In this document: positions 53,004 to 62,542 of the stretch, in pieces
How positions within the stretch are numbered: the first letter of the stretch is position 1
How the letters are laid out: each line of letters begins with the position of its first letter
Assembly (NCBI RefSeq): GCF_000526155.1
Contig: NZ_JAFN01000001.1
Span: 1,430,501 to 1,494,500 of the forward strand
DNA length: 64,000 bases
Direction: 5' to 3'
Origin: Deferrisoma camini S3R1
Lineage (GTDB): Bacteria; Desulfobacterota; Deferrisomatia; Deferrisomatales; Deferrisomataceae
Notes under the pieces: generated by a model
Database searches by the model: none
Told to the model about the DNA's origin: nothing
The model's input: only the letters and a program-made list of their open reading frames with translations
Program-made: the position numbers and the translations under genes

Positions 53004-53310
53004 GGAAGGCGAGAAAGCTAGGAGGCTGGGAAGCTGTGAGGCTGGAGGGCGCCGGGCCCGGCAGATTGCCCAGGGCCACCGTGGGTAGGAGCGACCTCCC
53101 GGTCGCGATCCCGGGCCGCGAGGCCCGTCGGGGAGTTGTCGCGGCCTGGAGGCCGCTCCCACAGGCGAGGGGGAGCGAGTACGCTGGGAACCGAAGCCGC
53201 CCGCCGCCTAGCTGCCTAGCGGGCCGAAGGCCCAAAGTTGTTTCCATTTTTTGAGTTCGTGGATCATTGGGAGGAGAACGAGACGATGAGACGAACACCC
53301 TCTTGACTCC
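53004..53310. repeat. Octamers and REP-like element C
   Basis: GAAAGCTAGGAGGCTGGGAAGCTG octamer-like units lie at about 53012-53050. Element C (53081-53165), starting GGTAGGAGCGACCTCC and ending GGCCTGGAGGCCGCTCC, could fold into two hairpins. A GCCGCCTAGCTGCCTAG repeat lies at about 53199-53220. No gene is seen. Confidence 0.78.
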
Positions 53311-54441
53311 ATGACCCGACCCCACAGCCCACCTCCTGACGCCGGCATGGCAGGCCACGTCCTCGCCTTTGCCCGGCTGTGCAAGCGCTCCGGCCTGCCG
53401 GCCCACCCGGCCGCGGCCGTGGACGCGTGCCGCGCCCTCAGCCTGCTGGGGGTGGGCGATCCCCGCAGCGTGTACTGGGCCCTGCGGGCCCTGCTCGTCT
53501 CCTCCCCCGACCAGATCCCGGTCTTCGACCGCCTGTTCCACGCCTACTGGGAGTCCGGCTCCCTGCCGGAGGAGCCCCCCCCGCAACCGCCGTGCGAACG
53601 TCCGTCGGCCCGCCCGGGCCAGGGCTCGGCCGGCGGCGAGGGCGAGTCTTCCCTCCTCTCCGACGCCGAGGGCGGAGCCTCGGACCGGGAGATGCTGCTG
53701 CGCAAGGACCTGCGGCACGTCACCCCCGAGGAGGAGCCCCGGGTTCGGGCCGCGTTCCTGGCCCTGCTGCACAAGCTCGCGAGCCGCCCCGGGCGACGGC
53801 ACCGGCCGGCGTACCGGGGCCGGTCCATCGAGTTCCGCAGGGTGTTCCGGCAGAGCCTGCGCTACGGCGGCGAGATCGTCCGGCTCACCCGGCGGGAGCC
53901 CCGGCTGCGCAAGCGCAACCTGGTGCTCCTGGGCGACGTGTCCGGGTCCATGGACGTGTACAACCGGTTTTTCCTGCTGATGGCCCACGGGCTGGCCCGG
54001 CGGGATCGGGGGGTGCGGGTGTTCGGGTTCTCGACCCGACTGTTCGACCTGACCGATGCCCTGCGCGACCGGGATGCCACCCGGGCCGTGGCCCGGGTGG
54101 GGGAGCAGACCCGGGGCTGGTCGGGCGGCACCCTGATCGGCAGGAGCCTGGCCGAGCTCAACCGCTCCCTGGACGCGGCCGGCCCCCGCCGGGGCCTGGT
54201 GGTCGTGGTGTTCAGCGACGGGTGGGACCGGGGCGATCCGGACCTGCTCACCCGGGAGCTGGGGCGGCTACGGTCCCGGGCATGGCGGATCCTGTGGCTC
54301 AACCCCCTGAAGGGCGACCCCGACTACCAGCCCCTGTGCCGGGGCATGGCCGCGGCCCTGCCGTTCCTGGACGGATTCTACCCGGCTCACACCGCCGAGA
54401 GCCTGCTACGGGTGGCCCAGCAGCTCCAGCGGCTTCGTTGA
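53311..54441 (+). CDS. VWA domain protein, CoxE-type
   Basis: A 376-residue protein. The metal-ion-dependent adhesion site motif is [18 protein letters not shown] near 210, with [10 protein letters not shown] and [11 protein letters not shown] completing it. An acidic/Gly linker lies at about 100-125. CoxE partners CoxD in inserting the active-site sulfur or copper in molybdenum hydroxylases. No membrane segment or signal peptide is seen. Confidence 0.87.
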   Translation: MTRPHSPPPDAGMAGHVLAFARLCKRSGLPAHPAAAVDACRALSLLGVGDPRSVYWALRALLVSSPDQIPVFDRLFHAYWESGSLPEEPPPQPPCERPSARPGQGSAGGEGESSLLSDAEGGASDREMLLRKDLRHVTPEEEPRVRAAFLALLHKLASRPGRRHRPAYRGRSIEFRRVFRQSLRYGGEIVRLTRREPRLRKRNLVLLGDVSGSMDVYNRFFLLMAHGLARRDRGVRVFGFSTRLFDLTDALRDRDATRAVARVGEQTRGWSGGTLIGRSLAELNRSLDAAGPRRGLVVVVFSDGWDRGDPDLLTRELGRLRSRAWRILWLNPLKGDPDYQPLCRGMAAALPFLDGFYPAHTAESLLRVAQQLQRLR

Positions 54442-54469
54442 CCCTCACCCCAAGAAAGGAGGTAGGAGC

Positions 54470-55840
54470 ATGTCGCAGATCAAGTACACGCTTCCCGAGT
54501 CGGAGATCCCCAAGCAGTGGTACAACATCGCAGCGGACATGCCGAACCCCATGAAGCCGCCCCTGCACCCGGGCACCGGGCAGCCGGTCGGGCCGGACGA
54601 CCTGGCCCCCCTGTTCCCCATGGCCCTGATCGAGCAGGAGGTGAGCACCCAGCGGTGGATCGACATCCCGGAGGAGGTGCTCCAGATCCTCCGGCTGTGG
54701 CGGCCCACCCCCCTGTTCCGGGCCCGGCGGCTGGAGGAGGCCCTGGGGACCCCGGCCAAGATCTACTACAAGTACGAGGGCACCAGCCCGGCCGGCAGCC
54801 ACAAGCCCAACACCAGCGTGGCCCAGGCCTACTACAACAAGAAGGAGGGCGTGAAGCGCATCGCCACCGAGACCGGCGCCGGCCAGTGGGGCAGCGCCTT
54901 GTCCCTGGCCTGCAACTTCTTCGGCATCGAGGCCAAGGTGTACATGGTGAGGATCTCCTACGAGCAGAAGCCCTACCGGCGCGTGCTCATGGAGACCTGG
55001 GGCGCCAGCGTGATCCCCAGCCCCTCGAACGAGACCGAGGCCGGCCGGAAGATCCTGGCCGAGGACCCGAACAGCACCGGATCCCTGGGCATCGCCATCT
55101 CCGAGGCCGTGGAGGACGCGGCCAGCCGCGAGGACACCAAGTACGCCCTGGGCTCGGTGCTCAACCACGTGCTGCTGCACCAGACCGTGGTGGGGCTCGA
55201 GGCCAAGAAGCAGATGGAGCTGGCCGGCGACTACCCGGACGTGATCCTGGGTTGCTGCGGAGGCGGCTCCAACTTCGCGGGCCTGACGTTCCCGTTCCTG
55301 TACGACAAGATCCACGGCCGTGAGATCGACGTGGTGGGCTGCGAGCCCACGGCCTGCCCCACCATGACCCGGGGCCACTTCCACTACGACTTCGGCGACA
55401 CGGTGGGCATGACCCCGCTGCTGCCCATGCACACCCTCGGCCACACCTTCGTGCCCCCGGGCATCCACGCCGGCGGGCTGCGCTACCACGGCATGGCCCC
55501 CCTGGTCAGCCAGCTCTTGAACGACGAGCTCATCCGGGCCGAGGCGTTCCACCAGGTGGAGTGCTTCGACGCGGCGGTCATGTTCGCCCGGGCCGAGGGC
55601 ATCGTGCCGGCGCCCGAGTCGAGCCACGCCATCCGGGGCGCCATCAACGAGGCCCTGAAGGCCAAGGAGGAGGGCAAGGAGAAGACGATCCTGTTCCTGC
55701 TCTCCGGCCACGGCCACTTCGATATGTCGGCCTACGACGCCTACTTCGGGAAGAAGCTCGAGGAGTACGAGCTGCCGCCCGAGGAGCTGGACAAGGCCTG
55801 GGAGGCCATCAAGGGCCTGCCCTCGCCCCAGGCGGCGTAG
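54470..55840 (+). CDS. trpB: TrpB2-type tryptophan synthase beta chain
   Basis: A 456-residue PLP enzyme of the long TrpB2 class (ordinary TrpB is about 400). The PLP Lys is in [13 protein letters not shown] (Lys112), phosphate loop in [14 protein letters not shown], and ETGAGQWG. It joins indole to serine; TrpB2 works without a TrpA partner and can salvage indole. Its adjacency to IorA connects it to indole and tryptophan metabolism. It has a strong ribosome site (AAGGAGG). A perfect terminator follows. Confidence 0.93.
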   Translation: MSQIKYTLPESEIPKQWYNIAADMPNPMKPPLHPGTGQPVGPDDLAPLFPMALIEQEVSTQRWIDIPEEVLQILRLWRPTPLFRARRLEEALGTPAKIYYKYEGTSPAGSHKPNTSVAQAYYNKKEGVKRIATETGAGQWGSALSLACNFFGIEAKVYMVRISYEQKPYRRVLMETWGASVIPSPSNETEAGRKILAEDPNSTGSLGIAISEAVEDAASREDTKYALGSVLNHVLLHQTVVGLEAKKQMELAGDYPDVILGCCGGGSNFAGLTFPFLYDKIHGREIDVVGCEPTACPTMTRGHFHYDFGDTVGMTPLLPMHTLGHTFVPPGIHAGGLRYHGMAPLVSQLLNDELIRAEAFHQVECFDAAVMFARAEGIVPAPESSHAIRGAINEALKAKEEGKEKTILFLLSGHGHFDMSAYDAYFGKKLEEYELPPEELDKAWEAIKGLPSPQAA

Positions 55841-55847
55841 CACCTGC

Positions 55848-55886
55848 CACACCGGTGCCGGGGGACGTGCCCCCGGCACCGGTGTG
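55848..55886 (+). terminator. Strong hairpin terminator after trpB
   Basis: A 17 bp perfect stem (CACACCGGTGCCGGGGG with CCCCCGGCACCGGTGTG) closes a 5-base loop and is followed by TTTCGTT. It lies 7 bp after the trpB stop and would end the transcript of the molybdenum-enzyme/TrpB operon. Confidence 0.85.
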
Positions 55887-55929
55887 TTTCGTTCCAGCTT
55901 CCCAGCCTTCTAGCCTTTCAGGAGCCCCC

Positions 55930-58900
55930 ATGCACGCTACCGAGTACCGGTTCCTTCTCGGAAACGAGGCCATTGCCCGCGGCATCGTCGAGGCGGGGTG
56001 CCAGTTCGCCACCTCCTACCCCGGCACCCCCAGCTCGGAGATCCTGCCCGCCGTGGTGCGGTTCAAGGAGGAGATGGGCCTGGACCTGTACGCCGAGTGG
56101 TCCACCAACGAGAAGGTGGCCCTGGAGACGGCCCTGGCCGCCGCCTACTCGGGCAAGCGGGTCATGGTGGCCATGAAGCAGGTGGGGCTCAACGTGGCGG
56201 CCGACCCGGCCCTGTCGGCCGCGTACATCGGGGTGAAGGGCGGGCTGGTGCTGGTGGTGGCCGACGACCCCGGCCCCCACAGCTCCCAGACCGAGCAGGA
56301 CACCCGGCTGTTCGCCCGGTTCGCCAAGCTGCCGGTGCTCGACCCGGCCGACGCCCAGGAGGCCAAGGACCTGTGCGCCCGGGCGTTCGAGCTGTCGGAG
56401 CGCCACGAGATCCCGGTGATCCTGCGGCCGACGCTCCGGATCTGCCACTCCAGCCAGCGCATCGCGTGCGGGCCGGTCACCGGCCCGGGCCAGGAGGCCC
56501 GGTTCGACAAGAACCCCCGGCGGTGGGCGGCCACCCCCCGGGCGCGGTTCGAGCTTCACCGGCTGCTGAACCAGAAGCTCGCGGCCATCGCCGACGAGGC
56601 GGCCTCGTGGCCCGAGAACCGGCTCCACCTGCCCGAGGGCACGGCGCCCCTGGGCATCGTGGCCTCGGGCATCGCCTACGCCTACGTGATGGACCTGCTG
56701 GAGTCCCTGGGGCTCTCGGACCGGGTGGCCGTGCTGAAGCTGGCATTGGCCCACCCCCTGCCCCCCGCGCCCCTGGAGGGGCTGGCGGGCCGGTGCGAGC
56801 GGGTCCTGGTGATCGAGGAGCCCGACGCCGCGGTGGAGACCCAGCTGCGGCTCGACGTGCCCGTGTGGGGCCGGCTCACCGGCCACGTGCCCCGGGCCGG
56901 GGAGCTCACCCCCGAGCGGCTCCGCGAGGTGCTCGGCCGGGCGGCCGAGGAGGCCGGTCTGACCGTGCCCGAGCCCCAAACCGGGACCCCGGGGGCGGCC
57001 CAGGGGCTGCCGATCCGCCGGCCCACCCTGTGCCCGGGGTGTGGCCACCGGGCCTCGTTCTACGGCATCCGACGGGCGTTCCCCCGGGGGATCTTCCCAG
57101 GGGACATCGGGTGCTACACCCTCGGGCTCAACCTGGGCGCCGTGGACACGGTCCACTGCATGGGCGCCTCGGTATCCATGGCGGCCGGCTTCTTCCATGC
57201 CCACGCCCAGGACGGCGACCCGCCCCCCATCGTGGCCACCATCGGCGACAGCACCTTCTACCACTCGGGCGTGCCGGCCCTGGAGAACGCCGTGTACAAC
57301 GGCGCCCGGTTCGTGCTCGTGGTCCTCGACAACGAGATCACGGGCATGACCGGCATGCAGCCCACCCCGGAGTTCGGCACCACGGCCGACGGCCACCCCG
57401 GCCGGGCGATCTCCCTCGAGGGCCTGATCCGGGGGTGCGGGGTGGAGTACGTGGACCACGCCGACCCGTTCGATGCCGACGGCTTCCAGCGCCGGCTGTT
57501 CCGGGCCTGGGAGCACGCCCGCTCCCCGGACGGCGGGGTGGCCGTGCTGGTGGTGCGCTACCCCTGCGTGACCCGGTTCGGGGCCACCCTGCCGGGCCGG
57601 CCCCGGATCCCGGTCGAGGTGGTCCACGGGCCCCTGCCCCGACTCGAGGACGGCTCCTGGAAGCCCGCCTGGAGGCCCCGACACCAGGACAAGGTGAGCC
57701 CCTGTGTGGAGGCGTGCCCGGCCGGGAACGACGTGGAGCGGCTGCTGGCCTTTGCCGCCGAGGGTAGGTGGGACGAGGCCGCGGACCTGGTGCTGACCGA
57801 GCACCCCTTCCCCGCGACCCTGGGCCGGGTGTGCCCCCACTTCTGCGAGGAGGCCTGCAACCGGGCCGGAGCGGACGGGGCCCTGGGCGTCCACTGGATC
57901 GAACGGGCCGCGGGCGACGCCGCCCGGGGCCGGCCCGCCCCGGCGAGGGCCGCCACCCCCACCGGCCGGAGCGTGGCCGTGGTGGGGGCGGGGCCGGCCG
58001 GGCTCACGGCCGCGTACCACCTGGCCCGGCTGGGGCACCGGGTGGAGGTGTTCGAAGCCCTTCCCGAACCCGGAGGCATGCTGCGGTGGGCCATCCCCGA
58101 CTACCGACTGCCCCGGGACGTGATCGAGGCCGAGGTCTCCCGCATCCTGGAGGCCGGCGTGGTGCTGCACACCGGGGTGGCCGTGGGCCGCGATCGGCCC
58201 CTGGCCGACCTGCTGGCCCACGACGCCGTGCTCCTGGCCACCGGCGGGGGACGGGAGCGGCGGCTCGGGATTCCGGGGGAGGATCGCGAGGGGGTCTGGA
58301 CCGGGCTCGGGTTCCTGCGGGCCCTGAAGGCCGGGGGGGACGCCCCCGGCGTGGGCCGGCGGGTGGCCGTGATCGGCGGGGGCAACACGGCCATCGACGC
58401 GGCCCGCTCGGCCCGGCGGCTGGGCGCCGAGGTCACCGTGTACTACCGCCGGGGGCCGGATCGGCTCCGGGCCATCCCCGAGGAGGTGGAGGCGGCCCGG
58501 GCCGAGGGGATCTTCTTCCGGTTCCACGCCGCCCCCGAGGAGGTCTCGGCCGGCCGGAGCCGGCGACTGTCGGTGCGGTTCCGCAACACCCGAGCCGCCC
58601 AAGAGCATCCCTTCGGGCTCTCCCCCCAGGTGGAGGGCCAGCCGACCGAGTTCTGGGCCGAGGTGGACACCGTGGTGGTGGCCGTGGGGCTCCAGCCCGA
58701 CCTGCCCGAGGGCGCGCCCTCAGACCTTACGCCCGACGAATGGGGCCGCACGGGCGTGCCCCGGGTGTACGTGGCGGGCGACGCGGCGCCCGACGCCGCC
58801 GGCACGGTGGCCCATGCCGTGAACGCGGGCAAGCGCGCCGCGCTCGCGATCCACGCGGACCTCACCGGCGAGGGGCTCGAGCCCCGGGCCCTGCGGATCG

Positions 58901-59475
58901 CCCGGGGCCCGGGCATCAGCCTCCAGGCCTGGGCCGAGCCCGGGGGCGGCCGGGCCGGCCGGGTCCAGGCGGTGCCCCCCCTGCGCACCATCCAGCGCCG
59001 GTACTTTCCCGACGTGCCGAGGGCGAACGCCCGGGCCCTCCCCCCGGACGACGCGATCTGGAGCTTTGCCGAGGTGGACCGGGGGCTCCCCCTGGAGAAG
59101 GCGGCCCGCGAGGCCCGGGACCGGTGCTTCCACTGCGGGGTGTGCACCCGGTGCGACCGGTGCCTGGAGGTGTGCCCAACCGGCGCCATCTCCCGGGAGG
59201 GCGACACCTACCGGGTGGACGAGGACAAGTGCACCCTGTGCCGGCTGTGCCAGGTGGAGTGCCCCCGCAACGCCATCACCATGCCCCGCACCGAGTCGTG
59301 CGTGGCCTGCGGGTACTGCACCACCTGGTTCGAGTGCCCGGCGCTGGTGCGGGGCCCCGACGGCCGGGCCGTGGTGGACGAGGGGCTGTGCATCGAGTGC
59401 GGGCTGTGCATCCAGGTGTGCCCCCAGGGCGCCATTCGGCCCAGGGTGTCCGAGGCGGAGCTCGCTTCTGGTTGA
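55930..59475 (+). CDS. iorA: Fused indolepyruvate:ferredoxin oxidoreductase alpha / GltD-like flavoprotein / polyferredoxin
   Basis: An 1181-residue fusion. Residues about 1-560 are an IorA: pyrimidine-side start NEAIARGIVEAGCQFATSYPG, TPP-binding GDSTFYHSGVPALENAVYNG near 438, zinc/Fe-S-like CPGCGHRAS. Residues about 590-1010 are a GltD-type NAD(P)H oxidoreductase, with PCVEACPAGNDV, FAD motif GAGPAGLTAAYHLARLG near 687 and NAD motif GGGNTAIDAARSARRLG near 816. The last about 110 residues have four Cys clusters (CFHCGVC, CTLCRLCQVECP, CVACGYC, CIECGLCIQVCP). It oxidatively decarboxylates aryl pyruvates to aryl-acetyl-CoA. IorB is not adjacent. The GltD part would move electrons to NAD(P). 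Confidence 0.9.
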   Translation: MHATEYRFLLGNEAIARGIVEAGCQFATSYPGTPSSEILPAVVRFKEEMGLDLYAEWSTNEKVALETALAAAYSGKRVMVAMKQVGLNVAADPALSAAYIGVKGGLVLVVADDPGPHSSQTEQDTRLFARFAKLPVLDPADAQEAKDLCARAFELSERHEIPVILRPTLRICHSSQRIACGPVTGPGQEARFDKNPRRWAATPRARFELHRLLNQKLAAIADEAASWPENRLHLPEGTAPLGIVASGIAYAYVMDLLESLGLSDRVAVLKLALAHPLPPAPLEGLAGRCERVLVIEEPDAAVETQLRLDVPVWGRLTGHVPRAGELTPERLREVLGRAAEEAGLTVPEPQTGTPGAAQGLPIRRPTLCPGCGHRASFYGIRRAFPRGIFPGDIGCYTLGLNLGAVDTVHCMGASVSMAAGFFHAHAQDGDPPPIVATIGDSTFYHSGVPALENAVYNGARFVLVVLDNEITGMTGMQPTPEFGTTADGHPGRAISLEGLIRGCGVEYVDHADPFDADGFQRRLFRAWEHARSPDGGVAVLVVRYPCVTRFGATLPGRPRIPVEVVHGPLPRLEDGSWKPAWRPRHQDKVSPCVEACPAGNDVERLLAFAAEGRWDEAADLVLTEHPFPATLGRVCPHFCEEACNRAGADGALGVHWIERAAGDAARGRPAPARAATPTGRSVAVVGAGPAGLTAAYHLARLGHRVEVFEALPEPGGMLRWAIPDYRLPRDVIEAEVSRILEAGVVLHTGVAVGRDRPLADLLAHDAVLLATGGGRERRLGIPGEDREGVWTGLGFLRALKAGGDAPGVGRRVAVIGGGNTAIDAARSARRLGAEVTVYYRRGPDRLRAIPEEVEAARAEGIFFRFHAAPEEVSAGRSRRLSVRFRNTRAAQEHPFGLSPQVEGQPTEFWAEVDTVVVAVGLQPDLPEGAPSDLTPDEWGRTGVPRVYVAGDAAPDAAGTVAHAVNAGKRAALAIHADLTGEGLEPRALRIARGPGISLQAWAEPGGGRAGRVQAVPPLRTIQRRYFPDVPRANARALPPDDAIWSFAEVDRGLPLEKAAREARDRCFHCGVCTRCDRCLEVCPTGAISREGDTYRVDEDKCTLCRLCQVECPRNAITMPRTESCVACGYCTTWFECPALVRGPDGRAVVDEGLCIECGLCIQVCPQGAIRPRVSEAELASG

Positions 59476-59574
59476 GCCTGGACGCGGGTGCCGTGCGACG
59501 GCGGGGCAGGGGCGCGGATCCCCTTTCGGACCCATCGCAGCCGGGTTTCGGCAGGGGGTCGGTGCGGGTCAGCG

Positions 59575-60882
59575 CTAGGAAGGGGCGCGGGTCTTGCCCG
59601 AGAGCCGGGCCTCCTGGATCAGAATGGGCCCCAGCGTGCGGTCCAGGAAGCGGCGCTGGCACTCCACCCCCATCCGCCCCTCCCGTTGGTACTTCATGTA
59701 GCGGCAACCGCCCAGGCACAGGGGCAGATACTCGCACTCCCGGCACGCGGCAGCGGTGCGCAGGCGGTCCAGGGCGAACCGTTCCCGGTAGTCCTGGAAC
59801 CCCTCCCACAGGTCCCCCGCCACGAACTGTTCGTGCCCCACCAACGCCGGGCACTTGGTCAGGGTGCCGTCGTAGTGAACCGTGAAGGCGTACTCCAGAT
59901 CCACCATGCACGCGATGGGTGCGATCTTGGGGGGGCGGTAGCCCCGCTTGAGAACCTCCTCCCGGAGGAACACAGTGGCCTCGGCCACCCAGTCCTCGTT
60001 TATCGAGGCGCATCCCACACACGACTCCGGCGGCGCAAACTCGTCCGTGGTGTGCATCACCGGGCTGAACTGGATCGGCCCCACCGCTTCCGGCCCGAGC
60101 CCCCGGTCCGACAGGTCGTCGAGGAGCTCTGGGAAGCGACGGTAGTTGTCCCGCGTATAGGTGCCGGCAAGGCCGATCCGGGTTCGGCCCGCACACCTCT
60201 TCAGGTTCGCCACGATCGCCTCGTAACTCCCCCGGCCCGAGCGAAACGGCCGGAACCGATCGTGGACGTCCCCGGGGCCGTCCAGGGTCACCCGCACGCC
60301 CATCAGCCCCAAGGGGTTCAGCTCGTCCACGATCTCGGGGGTCAGGAGGGATCCGTTCGTGACCAGGGTGCAGTGGAAGCGGCCTCCCCGCTCCTCCACG
60401 AGCCGCTTCAGGCTCCCCGAGATCCGGACGATCGCGTCCCGATACAGGAGAGGCTCGCCCCCGTAGAAGTCCACCACCACCGTGTCCATGCCCGGGAGAA
60501 ACCTCTGATCCACGAACTCCACCAGGCGATCCTCGGTGGCCCGGTCCATGCGGGCGGGTCCTTTGAGGCTCCCTTCATAGCAGTAGGAGCACCGAAAGTT
60601 GCACTCCATGCCCAGGATGACGGCGATGGTGAGCCCGGTGGTCTCTCGGTTGGCTCGGTCCAGAAATCCGAACGCCTCCCGGACCTCGGCCTCCCGGTCG
60701 CGAACCAGGATCCCCAGCCGGAGGAGCGGCTCCTCCGCCTCGGGCGGGATCTCCCCCGCCTCCAGCCGCCGGTACAGATCCTCCGGGAGCAAAAGCATGG
60801 AGGTCTTCCGGGTGGAGAACACCAGGAGCGTTCCGGGCCGTCCCGGGAAAGGGTAGGCTTTCACGTACGCGGACAGAACCAC
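59575..60882 (-). CDS. Radical SAM/SPASM peptide maturase (geopeptide-maturase-like)
   Basis: A 435-residue enzyme. The SAM 4Fe-4S motif CNFRCSYC is at 94-101 and GGEPLL at 141. The C-terminal SPASM region has Cys288, 291, 325, 344 and a C-x2-C-x5-C-x3-C motif at 380-393, with Cys408, so two auxiliary clusters are likely. The N-terminal about 80 residues resemble those of peptide maturases. Such enzymes install thioether or C-C links in RiPPs. GTG 60882 has a near-perfect ribosome site (GGAGGTGATCC). The substrate is probably the 36-residue peptide at 62543. Confidence 0.88.
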   Translation of the reverse strand: MVLSAYVKAYPFPGRPGTLLVFSTRKTSMLLLPEDLYRRLEAGEIPPEAEEPLLRLGILVRDREAEVREAFGFLDRANRETTGLTIAVILGMECNFRCSYCYEGSLKGPARMDRATEDRLVEFVDQRFLPGMDTVVVDFYGGEPLLYRDAIVRISGSLKRLVEERGGRFHCTLVTNGSLLTPEIVDELNPLGLMGVRVTLDGPGDVHDRFRPFRSGRGSYEAIVANLKRCAGRTRIGLAGTYTRDNYRRFPELLDDLSDRGLGPEAVGPIQFSPVMHTTDEFAPPESCVGCASINEDWVAEATVFLREEVLKRGYRPPKIAPIACMVDLEYAFTVHYDGTLTKCPALVGHEQFVAGDLWEGFQDYRERFALDRLRTAAACRECEYLPLCLGGCRYMKYQREGRMGVECQRRFLDRTLGPILIQEARLSGKTRAPS

Positions 60883-61229
60883 GGATCACCTCCGGCGGTG
60901 GCACCCCTCCCGTGGGCCAGGCCGAGCCCTTCCGGATCGGCCCGCGCACCAACGGAAATGGGCGATTCCGTCAAGCAGCCGGGCGATCATACCCAGCTCC
61001 GACGGGATTGTCACGCCGCCCTGGATCGACCTCCTCCTTGTATCTTCCCGTGGCTCCACGGAATATGGTGGCCTCCGCCGCCGGGATATACCGCCCCTTC
61101 TGTGGGGGCGCCGCAGGCCGCGGCACACGGCCGCCGCTCGGCCCCCGCGACGGAGGAGACCGGGCCTGCCCCCCCCCGGGGAGGACAGCCGCCTCGGTGC
61201 CGCTCGCCCCGCCTCGAACGGAAAAGCGC
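60883..61229. promoter_or_regulatory. Divergent control region between maturase and exporter
   Basis: 347 bp separate the divergently transcribed maturase and MFS genes. A palindrome CCGTGG-CT-CCACGG lies at 61048-61061 and could be an operator. No consensus promoter is clear. Base composition here and in the exporter gene is less GC-rich than in the catabolic genes. Confidence 0.5.
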
Positions 61230-62495
61230 ATGTGTGAGCCCAGTGGCCTGTGGAACCGAAACTTCCTGTTGTTCTGGCAGGGTCAAGCCGTCAGCCTGGC
61301 CGGATCGTCACTAAGCACGATGGCCGTGGCCCTGTGGATCGTGGACGCCACGGGCTCTGCTGCCCTGTTGGGAGCGGTGATGATGGTGGGATCCCTCGCC
61401 GGACTTTTGGCCACCCCAATTGCGGGAGCCGTGGCCGACCGGTACCCCCGAGTGAGGGTCATCGTGTGGTGCGATGCGTTCCAAGGGTTGTCGGCCTTGA
61501 CCATGGCTGGAGCGGTTTGGGCCTTTCCGACAGCCCCATCCCTTGCTTTGGCTGCCCTGTTCCTTTTCTACGCGGCCGGCATGGCGACCTCCGCCGTGTT
61601 CGCTGCCGCCGCCCGGGCACTGGTTCCCGACCTCGTGCCCCCCGACCTGGTGCCCTCGGCCAACACGGCCACGCTGGCGGTCGTGCAAACCGCGGGGCTT
61701 GCGGGCAAGGGCTTTGGGGGCACGGCCTACCGCCTGCTGGGCGCCCCGTTTCTGCTGGCCGTCGACGGCATCACGTACTTGATCAGCTCGGCCACCGAGG
61801 CGTTCATCCGACTCCCCCAGGCCCCTTCTCGGCCCTCCGCCGGCTGGGGCGAGGCGGTTCGCGGCCTGGCAACGGAGGCAAAGGAAGGCTTCCGGTACGT
61901 GTGGGGCGATCCCGGCCTTCGGGCCGCCGTGCTAGCGACCGCCTGCACCACGTTTTGCCTGGAGCCCTTGGTGGTGCTCCTGCCGTTCCTGGTGAAGGAC
62001 ACGAGGTTTCTCGGGCTCCCGGCCGACTGGTACGGATACCTCCTGGCCGGGTACGGGGCCGCCAACATTGCAGGATACTGGCTGGCCGGCCACACGTCCC
62101 TTCGAGGGGGGGGCCTGGCGGCGGGAACCATGGGGGTGGCCGGCGTTGGCTTTGTGGGGCTGGGATTGGCCCGGAGCCCCGGGGCGGCTCTCGGGTGGAT
62201 CGCGGCCAGCGGTCTGGCTCTGGGGTTCTACAACAACTCTCTCCTCTCCCAGGTCCAGACCCGGGTTCCCGCCCATCTGCGGGCCCGGGCCCTGACGGCC
62301 TTCCAGACCCTTACCATGGTGTTGGTGCCGCTGGGCATCGGCCTGGCCGGGGCGGCAGCGGAGCTGCCAGGGCGAAGGGTGGACCTGGTGTTTACGGGCG
62401 CGGGACTGGCGACGGCGCTCGCGGCGCTGCTCGCGTCCTCACGCGCAGGGTACCGGGAGCTTCTCTCGCCCCGCTCGTCCGTTCGCCGCCAATAA
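61230..62495 (+). CDS. MFS efflux transporter (peptide/drug exporter type)
   Basis: A 421-residue membrane protein with 12 hydrophobic segments. It begins NRNFLLFWQGQAVSLAGSSL and has loop motif A-like GAVADRYPRVRVIVWCD between helices 2 and 3, typical of MFS exporters of the enterobactin/macrolide type. Codon use is visibly less GC-biased than in the catabolic operons (many TTT, TTG, CCT codons), suggesting a transferred gene. ATG 61230 has GGAAAAG upstream. It lies between the maturase and precursor genes, so export of the modified peptide is the likely job. Confidence 0.87.
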   Translation: MCEPSGLWNRNFLLFWQGQAVSLAGSSLSTMAVALWIVDATGSAALLGAVMMVGSLAGLLATPIAGAVADRYPRVRVIVWCDAFQGLSALTMAGAVWAFPTAPSLALAALFLFYAAGMATSAVFAAAARALVPDLVPPDLVPSANTATLAVVQTAGLAGKGFGGTAYRLLGAPFLLAVDGITYLISSATEAFIRLPQAPSRPSAGWGEAVRGLATEAKEGFRYVWGDPGLRAAVLATACTTFCLEPLVVLLPFLVKDTRFLGLPADWYGYLLAGYGAANIAGYWLAGHTSLRGGGLAAGTMGVAGVGFVGLGLARSPGAALGWIAASGLALGFYNNSLLSQVQTRVPAHLRARALTAFQTLTMVLVPLGIGLAGAAAELPGRRVDLVFTGAGLATALAALLASSRAGYRELLSPRSSVRRQ

Positions 62496-62519
62496 AAAAG
62501 CGGGAGCCGAAGCTCCCGC
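62494..62519 (-). terminator. Rho-independent terminator of the precursor peptide gene
   Basis: On the minus strand GCGGGAGC-TTCG-GCTCCCGC is an 8 bp perfect stem with a stable UUCG tetraloop, followed by TTTTTT. It begins 23 bp after the precursor stop codon. Confidence 0.93.
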
Positions 62520-62542
62520 CGACAATCTTACTCAAAGGCACC

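Noticed and set aside
55918-58608. 896-codon open frame opposite the IorA fusion
   Set aside because: Its translation is low-complexity Gly/Arg/Pro/His with no motif. The plus strand shows all IorA, GltD and ferredoxin motifs in one frame.
60912-61229. N-terminal extension of the MFS gene
   Set aside because: The open frame continues upstream, but its residues are Arg/Pro-rich without membrane character. The ATG at 61230 is directly followed by the typical first MFS helix.
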